Of a stretch of 64,000 nucleotides of DNA, positions 1 through 8,304 are shown one piece after another. The translations under genes were made by a program, and so were the position numbers. A model generated the notes under the pieces. That model was not told where the DNA came from, did not search any database, and worked only from the letters and a program-made list of their open reading frames with translations. Position 1 is the stretch's first letter. Every line of letters begins with the position of its first letter. Source of the stretch: CAWEDP01 sp963807925 (lineage in GTDB: Bacteria > Acidobacteriota > Vicinamibacteria > Vicinamibacterales > CAVVIG01); the NCBI GenBank assembly GCA_963807925.1, contig CAWEDP010000002.1, positions 62,001 through 126,000 on the forward strand, given 5' to 3'.

Positions 1-1311
1 GATCACTTCCTGCCGGACCTCGGCGCTCGCATCAGAGCCGTAAATCGCCTTCAGCGCGTCGGCGGCGCCCGCGGCGCGCGTCAGCCCCAGGTTGCGGATG
101 GCCGCGCGCCGCAACTGCGGGTCCTTTTCGTTGCGGGCCAGATCCATCAATTTGTCGCTGGCGCCCGCGACGAACAGGGCCTGGACGATGCGCTTCCTGA
201 CGTCGGCCGACGTCTCGGTTTGATAGAGCTGGCCGAGCTCGGCCGCGGCGTGAATGACGCCGAGCTGCTGGACGGCGTCGCCGCGCAGACCCACATCGGG
301 TTCGCTGCGCGCGAGCGCGGCGAGCCGCGGGCGATCGTCGGCGCTCACGAGACTGCGAATCACCGCGCGCTTGAGGGCCGGATCCGGGGTCGTGCGATAC
401 ACCTCGTCGAGCACCTGACGGGCGTCCGCCCCCCCGATCACGCCGAGATAGCGGATGGCGCGCAGCTGCAGATCGGGGTTGCCGCTCTTCGCGACGCCGG
501 CGATGATCTCGCGGGCCTTCGGCGATGGGCTCTGGCTGAGGACGAAGAGCGCGTTCTCCCGCAGCTTCACCGAGCCGGTGCCGCCGAGCAGCTTCTCGAT
601 CATCGGCACGGCGCGGTCCGGGTCGCTCAGCATCAGACCGCGCAGCGCCAGCAGCTTCAGCTCCTCGTCGTTCTGCGCGTCGGGCGAGACCGGCTGGCCC
701 GACGCCTGGCGGATTTCCATTTCGAGCGCGCGAGCGTCCTTCAGCCACCGGCTGGCCGCGAACCGCTTCTGCAGATCGGCGAGCGTGTTGAGCGCGTCGG
801 CCCGCTGTCCCTGCTTGGCGAGCGTGTACGACTTCCAGTACAGCGCGGCGTCGGCGCGGTTGCCCCTGGCGAGGGCGACGAGCTGATCCAGCTGGGCGAT
901 GGCGCGCTCGTAGCGGCCCGCGTCGATCGACGCGCGCGCCTGCTGGTACAGCGCCTCGGACCGGTCCTCCGCCGACGCTCCGCGCCGCGCACCGTCCGCG
1001 GCGATCCGGTCGCGCTGGGCGAACAGCTCGGGAAACGCCAGCGAACCGGCAGCCCACGTCGAAACGTCGAAGGCGGAGGCGAGTGCCTCGCGCGCCGACT
1101 CGCGAATCGCATCGAGATCGAGATGCAGATCGACATCGAGCGGCATCCGCACGTCGGGCGCCGGCGGAACCGCCGGCCGATCGGGCACGACTGGCGCGAC
1201 CGGGAGCATCGGACGGACGGGACGCTGGGCGTACACAGGTGGTGTGGCGATCCAGGCGACGAGGCCGAGGACCGCGACACCAGCGACGGGAAGACGATGG
1301 ATGCGGCTCAT
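1..1311 (-). CDS. HEAT-repeat/TPR-like secreted protein (3' end outside window)
   Basis: The frame is open from an ATG at 1311 to the window edge, giving 437 residues without a stop. Residues 1-26 look like a signal peptide (MSRIHRLPVAGVAVLGLVAW). Around residues 110-190 there are paired helices of tetratricopeptide type (YQQARASIDAGRYERAIAQL). After that come repeated HEAT-like units such as NPDLQLRAIRYLGVIGGADA and DPQLRRAAIRNLGLTRAAGA. Such helical scaffolds usually mediate protein contacts; no enzyme motif is seen. The start overlaps the stop of the upstream anti-sigma gene by 4 bases, so it is probably the third gene of a sigma/anti-sigma operon and may be an envelope partner of that system. 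That link is inference. Confidence 0.8.
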   Translation of the reverse strand, partial: MSRIHRLPVAGVAVLGLVAWIATPPVYAQRPVRPMLPVAPVVPDRPAVPPAPDVRMPLDVDLHLDLDAIRESAREALASAFDVSTWAAGSLAFPELFAQRDRIAADGARRGASAEDRSEALYQQARASIDAGRYERAIAQLDQLVALARGNRADAALYWKSYTLAKQGQRADALNTLADLQKRFAASRWLKDARALEMEIRQASGQPVSPDAQNDEELKLLALRGLMLSDPDRAVPMIEKLLGGTGSVKLRENALFVLSQSPSPKAREIIAGVAKSGNPDLQLRAIRYLGVIGGADARQVLDEVYRTTPDPALKRAVIRSLVSADDRPRLAALARSEPDVGLRGDAVQQLGVIHAAAELGQLYQTETSADVRKRIVQALFVAGASDKLMDLARNEKDPQLRRAAIRNLGLTRAAGAADALKAIYGSDASAEVRQEVI

Positions 1312-2063
1312 GTGGCTTTCCCCGGGTGAACGGGCGCGATTTCGCGCTCGTGGAGTTCGGAGGCCAGAACGCGAACCTTGAACAGAAGGGCGGCCGCGTC
1401 GAGGCGGCCGCGGACCTCGTCGAGCTCCGCGCGGGTGGGCGCCGTCGGGCCGTGCACGATTTCGATGAGGCTGCGTTCGAGATCGTCGAGCACGCCGGCG
1501 ACGAGCGCGTCGCCGTCGCGAGCGGAGGCGTCCCGGTACAACCGGTTGGCGTCGAGGAGATCGGCCGACCATCGCTGCTCAGCCGAGAGATCGACGCGGT
1601 CGCCGTCGGTGTTCATCAGGTCGAGCAGCACGCGCTCGGAGCGCTCGAGGTGATCGCCGATGGCGGCCAGACGCACGCGCTCGCTCGCCTCGCGCCCGTC
1701 GGCGGCAACCGGCGGCCGGTCGGGCCGGGCCGGCGACGACAACGAGCGGCCCGCGACGAACGCCACGACGATCAGCGCGGCGACGGCCGCGGCAACCTCA
1801 ACCGGCCGCCAGGGCGGCCGCGCCTCCCACCACCGGCGGGGCGGTCGATCGAGCCTGCCGCGGAGGCGTCGCCACACCGCATCGCCGTAGTCGGCGCCGC
1901 GAGCCGGCACCTCCGACGCGGACACCAGGTGCAGCGCTCGCTGGAGCGCCCGGTCGATCGCCGCGCAGTCGCCGCAGCTCTGCAGATGACGCTCGATGGA
2001 CGCCCCGTCGGGCGCTTCGCCGTAGTAGTGGAGAACCAGATCGTCTTCCGTGCAATGCGTCAC
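1308..2063 (-). CDS. Zinc-finger (zf-HC2) anti-sigma factor, membrane-anchored
   Basis: A 251-residue protein starting at GTG 2063, ten bases after the sigma factor stop. The N-terminus carries the ZAS/zf-HC2 signature H26-x3-C30-x2-C33, which in this family binds zinc and holds the cognate ECF sigma factor. A single membrane segment lies near residues 88-110 (VEVAAAVAALIVVAFVAG), followed by a C-terminal region of about 140 residues rich in charged helices, presumably periplasmic. The longer open frame back to 2408 is rejected because it overlaps the sigma gene and is arginine/serine-rich. It probably inhibits the sigma factor until an envelope signal releases it. Confidence 0.87.
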   Translation of the reverse strand: MTHCTEDDLVLHYYGEAPDGASIERHLQSCGDCAAIDRALQRALHLVSASEVPARGADYGDAVWRRLRGRLDRPPRRWWEARPPWRPVEVAAAVAALIVVAFVAGRSLSSPARPDRPPVAADGREASERVRLAAIGDHLERSERVLLDLMNTDGDRVDLSAEQRWSADLLDANRLYRDASARDGDALVAGVLDDLERSLIEIVHGPTAPTRAELDEVRGRLDAAALLFKVRVLASELHEREIAPVHPGKAT

Positions 2064-2073
2064 ATCGGCCTGC

Positions 2074-2667
2074 CTATCCAGTCGTTTCCGATTCGATCCC
2101 GACCGGCTGCGTGTAGTCGCGCGCCAGCGCGGCCCGCAGCTTCCTGACCGCGCGGAAGACGCTGTGCTTGGCGGCGCTCCGGCCGAGCCCGAGCGCGTTC
2201 GAGATTTCCTGAATCGACCGCCCTTCGTGGTGCCGCAGCGTGAACGCGGCGCGCTCGATCGGGCTGAGAGCACGCATGGCGTCCGTGATGCGGCGGCCGA
2301 TCTCGGCGCTCTCTGCCAGGCGATCCGGTCCGTGGGGTTCGACCGGCACCGTGTCGCCGTTGCCGAGGCGCTCGCCGCGCGACACGTCGCGCCGCGACTG
2401 CCGCGCACGCATCAGATCCACGGCGCAATTGGCGACGATTCGATAGAGCCACGTGCCGAAACCGGCGCGCGCCTCGAATCGATTCAGCTGCCGATATGCC
2501 CGGAGGAAGCTCTCCTGCACCACGTCCTCGGCATCCTGTTCGTTTCCGGTCATCCGGTACGCCAGACGAAACACCGCATGACTGTGACGCTCGACGAGCA
2601 CGCGGAACGCCTCGCTGTCCCCCTGGCGGGCCCGCGCCAGGATGGTGGCCGCGTCGGTGGCGTCCAT
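2074..2667 (-). CDS. ECF RNA polymerase sigma factor
   Basis: A 197-residue sigma-70 family protein of extracytoplasmic-function type. Region 2 covers roughly residues 15-85 and includes the core-binding/-10 recognition stretch (DAEDVVQESFLRAYRQL, FGTWLYRIVANCAVDLMR). Region 4 lies around residues 130-180 with its helix-turn-helix (LSPIERAAFTLRHHEG, SIQEISNALGLGRSAAKHSV). It lacks regions 1 and 3, as ECF factors do. It is directly followed by its anti-sigma factor and a HEAT-repeat protein. The regulon cannot be read from this window. Confidence 0.93.
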   Translation of the reverse strand: MDATDAATILARARQGDSEAFRVLVERHSHAVFRLAYRMTGNEQDAEDVVQESFLRAYRQLNRFEARAGFGTWLYRIVANCAVDLMRARQSRRDVSRGERLGNGDTVPVEPHGPDRLAESAEIGRRITDAMRALSPIERAAFTLRHHEGRSIQEISNALGLGRSAAKHSVFRAVRKLRAALARDYTQPVGIESETTG

Positions 2668-2708
2668 CTGACCGATTAGACGGCCGCCGGTCTGGATGGT
2701 TAGGACAG

Positions 2709-3593
2709 TCAGCGGGAGGGTCGGCTCAGATGCGCCTCGATCTGCGGGAGCGCCGCCAGCACGACGTCACCGACGCTCTGAAGGCTCCTGGCGCTGACCG
2801 CGTCGAGCGAGTCCTGGGCGGTGTGCCACGGCGGGTAGTCGAGGTCGATGATGTCGATCGAGGGAACCCCCGCCTTCACGAACGGCAGATGATCGTCCTC
2901 GACTTCGGTGGCGACGGGAAGGAACACGCTGTCGAGTTTCAGGCGGCGGGCCGACTCCCAGACGATGTCATTGAGCCAGGGCGTGGAGTTGGCGTCCCGG
3001 CGAATCGTCAGGTTCCGGTCGCCGATCATGTCGAGGAGGACGAGCGCCTTCAGCGAGGCGAGCGTCCCGTCCTTCCTCGCCGTCTCGACGTAGTGCCGGC
3101 TGCCGTAGGTGTTGTCGGTGCCGGCCCACACCTCGTTGACGGCTTCCTCGCCGTCGAGGAACAGCAGTTCCACGGTGAACGGGTTCCGGCGGGTCCTGAG
3201 CACCCGGGCCATCTCGAGAACGAACGCGGCGCTGCTGGCGCCGTCACTGGCGCCGACGAACCGGAAGCGCGTGAACCGCTTGGTGTCGTAGTGCCCGGCG
3301 ATGACGATGCGGTCCTTGCGGGCGCCGGGAATGGTGGCGACAAGGTTGACCATCGGCAGCTTGCCGGCCGGCGTGTCGTCCACCCACTTCTGTTCGGTGA
3401 CCGACACGCGGCTCGCCGCGAGCCCGGTCCTGATATAGGCGCGCGCCTGCTCGATCGCGGGCGATCCCGAGGGCCGCGGTCCGATGGCCACGAGCTGGCG
3501 CAGATGCTCCCAGGCTCGGTTCGAGTCGAAACGGAGAGCAGGTGCCGCCGGCACCAGAAGCGCCAGCAGGAGGACCGTCAGCGCTCGCGTCAC
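2709..3593 (-). CDS. Secreted M28-family zinc peptidase / glutaminyl-cyclase-like
   Basis: A 294-residue protein with an N-terminal signal segment (MTRALTVLLLALLVPAAPA). The M28 metal-site motifs are in order: GHYDTK, ASDGASSAA with the bridging Asp, LDGEEA with the catalytic Glu, and EDDHLPFVKAGVPSIDIID followed by PPWHTAQDSLD with the last His. The DDHLPF...PPWHT pattern is the one shared by bacterial glutaminyl-peptide cyclotransferase-like members, so either aminopeptidase or cyclase activity is possible. It acts outside the cytoplasm. It sits alone between the sigma operon and citrate synthase. Confidence 0.85.
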   Translation of the reverse strand: MTRALTVLLLALLVPAAPALRFDSNRAWEHLRQLVAIGPRPSGSPAIEQARAYIRTGLAASRVSVTEQKWVDDTPAGKLPMVNLVATIPGARKDRIVIAGHYDTKRFTRFRFVGASDGASSAAFVLEMARVLRTRRNPFTVELLFLDGEEAVNEVWAGTDNTYGSRHYVETARKDGTLASLKALVLLDMIGDRNLTIRRDANSTPWLNDIVWESARRLKLDSVFLPVATEVEDDHLPFVKAGVPSIDIIDLDYPPWHTAQDSLDAVSARSLQSVGDVVLAALPQIEAHLSRPSR

Positions 3594-3622
3594 TGCATCA
3601 CTCCGTCACTCCATCCCGCATG

Positions 3623-4912
3623 TCACGACCGCTGTTCGCGCGGCACGTAGTCGCGAGTCGCCGGCCCGACGTACACCTGACGCGGCCGGGCGATCTTCTG
3701 CTCCGGATCGAGGAGCATTTCCTCCCACTGCGCGATCCAGCCGGCCGTTCGCGGAATCGCGAAGAGCACCGGGAACATCTCGACCGGGAACCCCATCGCC
3801 TGGTAGATGAGGCCCGAGTAGAAGTCGACGTTCGGATAGAGCTTGCGCGACACGAAGTAGTCGTCCTGGAGCGCGATCCGCTCGAGCTCGAGCGCGATGT
3901 CGAGGAGCGGGTTCTTGCCGGTCACCGAGAAGACGAGATCCGCGATCTTCTTCACGACCTTCGCCCGCGGGTCGTACGACTTGTACACGCGATGCCCGAA
4001 TCCCATCAGGCGGCTGCCCTCGCCGGACTTCACGCGCGTGATGAACTCCGGCACCTTCGACACCGATCCGATCTCGGCCAGCATGCGAAGGACCGCTTCG
4101 TTGGCGCCGCCGTGCAACGGCCCGTAGAGCGCGGCGGCCGCACCGGCCAGCGCCGAATAAGGATCGACATGCGAGCTGCCGATGTTGCGCATCGCGCTCG
4201 TGCTGCAGTTCTGCTCGTGGTCGGCGTGGAGGATGAACAACACGTCGAGCGCGCGCACCAGCACCGGGTTCGGGTGGTACTTGAGCTCGGTCATCTTGAA
4301 CAGCATGTTCAGGAAGTTGCCGGTGAAGCTCAGCTCGTTGTCCGGATAGATGTACGGCCGGCCGATGCTGTGACGGTACGCATAGGCCGCGATGCTCGGC
4401 ACCTTGGCGATCAGCCGGTGCATCTGCCGCAGCCTCGATCTCCGGTCGAAGATGTTCTTCGCGTCGGGGTAGAACGTCGACAGCGCGCCCACCGTGCTCA
4501 GGAACATGCCCATCGGGTGCGCGTCGTACTGGAAGCCCTCCATCAGCTTCTTCATGTTCTCGTGCAGCATGGTGTGCAGGGTGATCTCGCGCACCCACGC
4601 CTGCTGCTGCGCCGCCGTGGGCAGCTCGCCGAACAGGATCAGGTAGGCGGTCTCGAGAAAATCGCTCTCCTCGGCGAGCTGCTCGATGGGGTAGCCCCGG
4701 TAGAGCAGAATGCCCCGCGCCCCGTCGATGAACGTGATGGCGCTGTGCGTGTTGGCGGTGTTCATGAACGCCGGGTCGTACGTCATCAGGCCGAAGTCGT
4801 CGCCTCCGGTCTTGATCTGCCGCAGATCCATGGCGCGCACGGTCCCGTTCTGAATCGGCAGCTCGTACTGCTTGCCGGTGCGGTTGTCGGTGACGGTCAG
4901 TGTGTCAGGCAT
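3623..4912 (-). CDS. gltA: Citrate synthase (type II)
   Basis: Condenses acetyl-CoA and oxaloacetate to citrate, the first TCA cycle step. The 429-residue length matches hexameric type II enzymes. Catalytic residues are visible: H267 in PLHGGANEAVL, H307 in GFGHRVYKSYDPRA and D363 in NVDFYSGLIYQAMG. The start at ATG 4912 is chosen because the protein then begins MPDTLTVTDNRTGKQYELPI, the usual N-terminus. The longer frame to 5134 runs through yacG and is not plausible. It lies 31 bases downstream of yacG on the same strand. Confidence 0.96.
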   Translation of the reverse strand: MPDTLTVTDNRTGKQYELPIQNGTVRAMDLRQIKTGGDDFGLMTYDPAFMNTANTHSAITFIDGARGILLYRGYPIEQLAEESDFLETAYLILFGELPTAAQQQAWVREITLHTMLHENMKKLMEGFQYDAHPMGMFLSTVGALSTFYPDAKNIFDRRSRLRQMHRLIAKVPSIAAYAYRHSIGRPYIYPDNELSFTGNFLNMLFKMTELKYHPNPVLVRALDVLFILHADHEQNCSTSAMRNIGSSHVDPYSALAGAAAALYGPLHGGANEAVLRMLAEIGSVSKVPEFITRVKSGEGSRLMGFGHRVYKSYDPRAKVVKKIADLVFSVTGKNPLLDIALELERIALQDDYFVSRKLYPNVDFYSGLIYQAMGFPVEMFPVLFAIPRTAGWIAQWEEMLLDPEQKIARPRQVYVGPATRDYVPREQRS

Positions 4913-4943
4913 GCGCGGGTCGATGGCGAAAAGCGCGGTGTCC

Positions 4944-5147
4944 TCAAGACTCGTGTCTCGTGCCGTCCGCGAGCGGCTCCTGCTCCCCGACGTCCTCCGA
5001 CGACGCCGGTGCGCCAGGGACGCGATAGGTGCCGTCGACCCAGCGGGCGAGGTCCTGGATCTGACAGCGCTCGCTGCAGAACGGCCGCCACCGGGGGTCG
5101 ACCGGCTGCCGGCGGCAGAACGCGCAGGCGGCATCGGACACGACCAT
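4944..5147 (-). CDS. yacG: YacG-type zinc-binding DNA gyrase inhibitor
   Basis: A 67-residue protein with the four-cysteine zinc site C8-x2-C11-x12-C24-x3-C28 and the conserved tail QDLARWVDGTYRVPG, which together define the YacG family. In E. coli YacG binds GyrB and blocks DNA binding by gyrase. The last 17 residues are acidic and unconserved. It is followed by citrate synthase; the spacing allows co-transcription, but no functional link is known. Confidence 0.9.
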   Translation of the reverse strand: MVVSDAACAFCRRQPVDPRWRPFCSERCQIQDLARWVDGTYRVPGAPASSEDVGEQEPLADGTRHES

Positions 5148-5207
5148 CTATTATTGGCGATTTTCGGCGCGGGCGGCCACGACCCTGCGGCAGTGGCGGG
5201 GGGAGGG

Positions 5208-5893
5208 CTAGGACTGATGCAGATCGGCGTGGTGCCGCACGTCTTTGGCCGAGACGATGAAGATCACGTCTTCGGCGATGTTGGTGGCGTGGTCGCCGAT
5301 GCGTTCGAGATGGCGCGAGATGAGAATCAGCTCGAGCGCGGGCTCGATCGTCGACGGATCCTGCAGCATGTAGGTGAGGAGCTCGCGGAAGATCTGATCC
5401 TTCAGCTGGTCGAGCGCGTCGTCCTGGTCGAGCACGCCCTGGGCGAGCACGACGTCGCGGCGCACGAACGCGTCGAGCGCGTCGCGCAGCATCGCCTGAG
5501 CGATGTTCGCCATCCGCGGGATGTCGATCAGCTTCTTGACCGGCGGCCGGGCGATGTACCGGTGTGCGGCCTCGGCGATGTTGACCGCCAGATCGCCGAC
5601 GCGCTCGAGATCGGTGTTGATCTTGACGGCCGCGACGATGGCGCGAAGGTCGGCGGCCATCGGCTGGAAGAGCGCCAGCAGCGTGAAGCAGCGGCTGTCG
5701 ATCTCGATGTGCATCGCGTTGAGCGGCTCGTCGCCGGTGATCCCGCGCTCGATGAGCGCCGGGTCGCGCTCGACCAGCGCCCGGATCGCGATGCGCACCT
5801 GCTCCTCGGCGAGGCCGCCCATTTCGAGCAGCCGCCGCTTGAGCTGTTCGAGCTCCTCCTGAAAATGGCGAACGATCCGATCCGCGGGTTCCA

Positions 5894-5897
<4 letters not shown>
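5208..5897 (-). CDS. phoU: Phosphate signalling protein PhoU
   Basis: A 229-residue, all-helical protein made of two PhoU repeats. The metal-binding acidic clusters are visible (INTDLERVGDLAVNIAEAAH in the first, SRHLERIGDHATNIAEDVIF in the second). PhoU couples the Pst transporter to the PhoR kinase and represses the Pho response when phosphate is plentiful. The start ATG (5897, or the adjacent ATG at 5894) overlaps the pstB stop, so the two are translationally coupled. The pstSCA partners are about 20 kb away in this window. Confidence 0.95.
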
Positions 5898-6730
<833 letters not shown>

Positions 6731-6748
6731 CCTGGCTACGCTATCGAT

Positions 6749-6784
6749 TGTGCGTTTCTTGTGGGTTTCCCGCGTGTAAATTCC
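6749..6784 (-). promoter_or_regulatory. Candidate Pho box upstream of pstB
   Basis: Read on the minus strand this holds TTTACAC, GAAACCC and GAAACGC spaced exactly 11 bp apart (7-bp half-sites, 4-bp gaps). This is the geometry of known PhoB direct repeats. The 11-mer GAATTTACACG recurs identically upstream of the porin-pstS genes. PhoB binding is inferred from this pattern and the downstream pstB-phoU genes. Confidence 0.55.
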
Positions 6785-6869
6785 GCGTCAACTGCCGCCG
6801 CTCGCGCGGCAGGTTTCGGGCGGGTCGCACCGATCCGCGCGCCGGCGGTCCTCAGCGCGGCTCGGAGGG

Positions 6870-7622
6870 TCACGCCGGCTCGCCCGGTTTCTCCTGGGCC
6901 TCGAGGAACCCGGCGACCTGTCGGCGCAGTTCGTCCTGAATGCGGTCGATCGGGCGCCGCGCGTCGACAGTCCGGAAATGAAACTCGTCGGCCATCGACG
7001 TGTACTCGCGCAGCAGCTTGTTCTGGTAGGCGCGGAAGCTGTCGTGGATGTCGTCGCCCAGCTTGAGGTCCATGCCGGACTCCCAGAAGTCCATCCCGCG
7101 CGACGCGAGCACACGCCCGATGAGCGTCTCGACGTCGACCTTGAGATAGAACACCAGATGCGGGGCGATCGCGAACCCGTAGAGGCCGCGCAGCCACGGC
7201 CGATCCACCCCGCGCACGCCGGCGCGCGCGAGCGCGGTGAAGATGTAGCGGTCGGAGAGCACGATGAAGCCGGCCTTGAGCGCCGGAATGACCTCCTTCT
7301 CGAGCCGGTCGGCGAAGTCGGTGGCATAGAGCAGCACGAAGGTGAGCTTGTTCAGCGTGTTGCTCGCCTTGGCCAGCTCGATGGTCGGCTGCATCAGCGG
7401 GGACCGCGTCCACCCGGTCTCGACGACCCCGTACCCTTTCACCTCGAGCCACTCGCGCAGCAACTGGATCTGCGTGGTGCGGCCGACGCCGTCGGTCCCT
7501 TCGATGGCGATCAGCTTGCCCGGATACCCGTTGATGGGGAGGTAGGGAATGCCCCGGCCGTAGTAGCGGCCGGCCTGGATTTCCCCGCTCGCGCCCTCGA
7601 TCGGCGCGTCAGGCGGCGTCAT
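6870..7622 (-). CDS. Thymidylate-kinase-like P-loop protein (second copy)
   Basis: A 250-residue nucleoside-monophosphate kinase-like protein. The P-loop is EGTDGVGRTT, with Arg where Lys is normal. A DR(Y/H)-type motif is kept in LSDRYIFTALARAGVRGVDR, and the lid region contains GMDFWESGMDL. It is a tandem paralogue of the gene that overlaps its start by 14 bases, and the two align along their length (LLYATDFADRL versus LLHATDFADRL). The Lys-to-Arg change in the Walker motif may lower catalysis, so it could be a regulatory or divergent kinase. About 35 extra residues precede the kinase fold. Confidence 0.8.
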   Translation of the reverse strand: MTPPDAPIEGASGEIQAGRYYGRGIPYLPINGYPGKLIAIEGTDGVGRTTQIQLLREWLEVKGYGVVETGWTRSPLMQPTIELAKASNTLNKLTFVLLYATDFADRLEKEVIPALKAGFIVLSDRYIFTALARAGVRGVDRPWLRGLYGFAIAPHLVFYLKVDVETLIGRVLASRGMDFWESGMDLKLGDDIHDSFRAYQNKLLREYTSMADEFHFRTVDARRPIDRIQDELRRQVAGFLEAQEKPGEPA

Positions 7623-8304
7623 TGGTCGACTCGACGGGGCGGGCGTCCAGGTAGGGCGCGATCAGGCCGCGCACGAGGCGCTGCTGCTCGGTGATGCTGC
7701 CGACGGCGTCGATGACCTTCAGCCCGAATTCGTCCACCAGCCGATCGTACTCGTCCAGCACCCGCCCCTGAAAGAGGCGAAAGCTCTCGACGGGATTGGT
7801 GCTCCATCCGAGATCCATCCCGGCCTCGTAGAACTTGAGCTTGACGCGGCGCGCCATCAACCGGTCGAGCGACACGTCGATCGGCACGCGGAAGTAGAGC
7901 GTCAGATCAGGTCGGACGGCGAAGCTGTACAGCTCGCGCACCCACTGGCGATCCACGCCGCGGGTCGCGTCGCGCGCGAACGCGGTGTAGGCGTACCGGT
8001 CGGCCAGCACGATCATGCCCGCCTTGAGCGGTGGAATGATCTTGTAGAGCAGACGGTCAGCGAAGTCGGTGGCGTGCAGCAGACTGAAGGTCATCGGCGT
8101 CAAGGCGTTCTTCTTTTTGCCGGTCTTCGTCGCCGCCTTGACCAGGACGGACGAGTTCCATTCGGTGACGAACACGCGGTGGCCTTCCGCGGTCAGCCAC
8201 TTCGACAGCAGCGTCAGCTGCGTGGTCTTGCCCGAGCCGTCGATCCCTTCGACGACGAACAGCTTCCCGGGATGCTCGTGGCGACTGGTGAGGGTGTTCA
8301 ACAT
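7609..8304 (-). CDS. Thymidylate-kinase-like protein (first copy)
   Basis: A 231-residue dTMP-kinase-family protein starting at ATG 8304. It has an intact P-loop EGIDGSGKTT, the DRY motif in LADRYAYTAFARD, and a lid-like stretch (YEAGMDLGWSTNPVESFRLF). dTMP kinase makes dTDP from dTMP in the cytosol. The genomic position downstream of a Ppx phosphatase and the presence of an overlapping paralogue are unusual for a housekeeping tmk, so the phosphate donor or acceptor may differ. The Ppx reading frame runs 248 bases into this gene. Confidence 0.82.
   Translation of the reverse strand: MLNTLTSRHEHPGKLFVVEGIDGSGKTTQLTLLSKWLTAEGHRVFVTEWNSSVLVKAATKTGKKKNALTPMTFSLLHATDFADRLLYKIIPPLKAGMIVLADRYAYTAFARDATRGVDRQWVRELYSFAVRPDLTLYFRVPIDVSLDRLMARRVKLKFYEAGMDLGWSTNPVESFRLFQGRVLDEYDRLVDEFGLKVIDAVGSITEQQRLVRGLIAPYLDARPVESTNDAA

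Noticed and set aside
3542..5260. Plus-strand 572-codon frame opposite citrate synthase
   Set aside because: No domain, His/Arg/Asp-rich; gltA on the minus strand has all catalytic residues.
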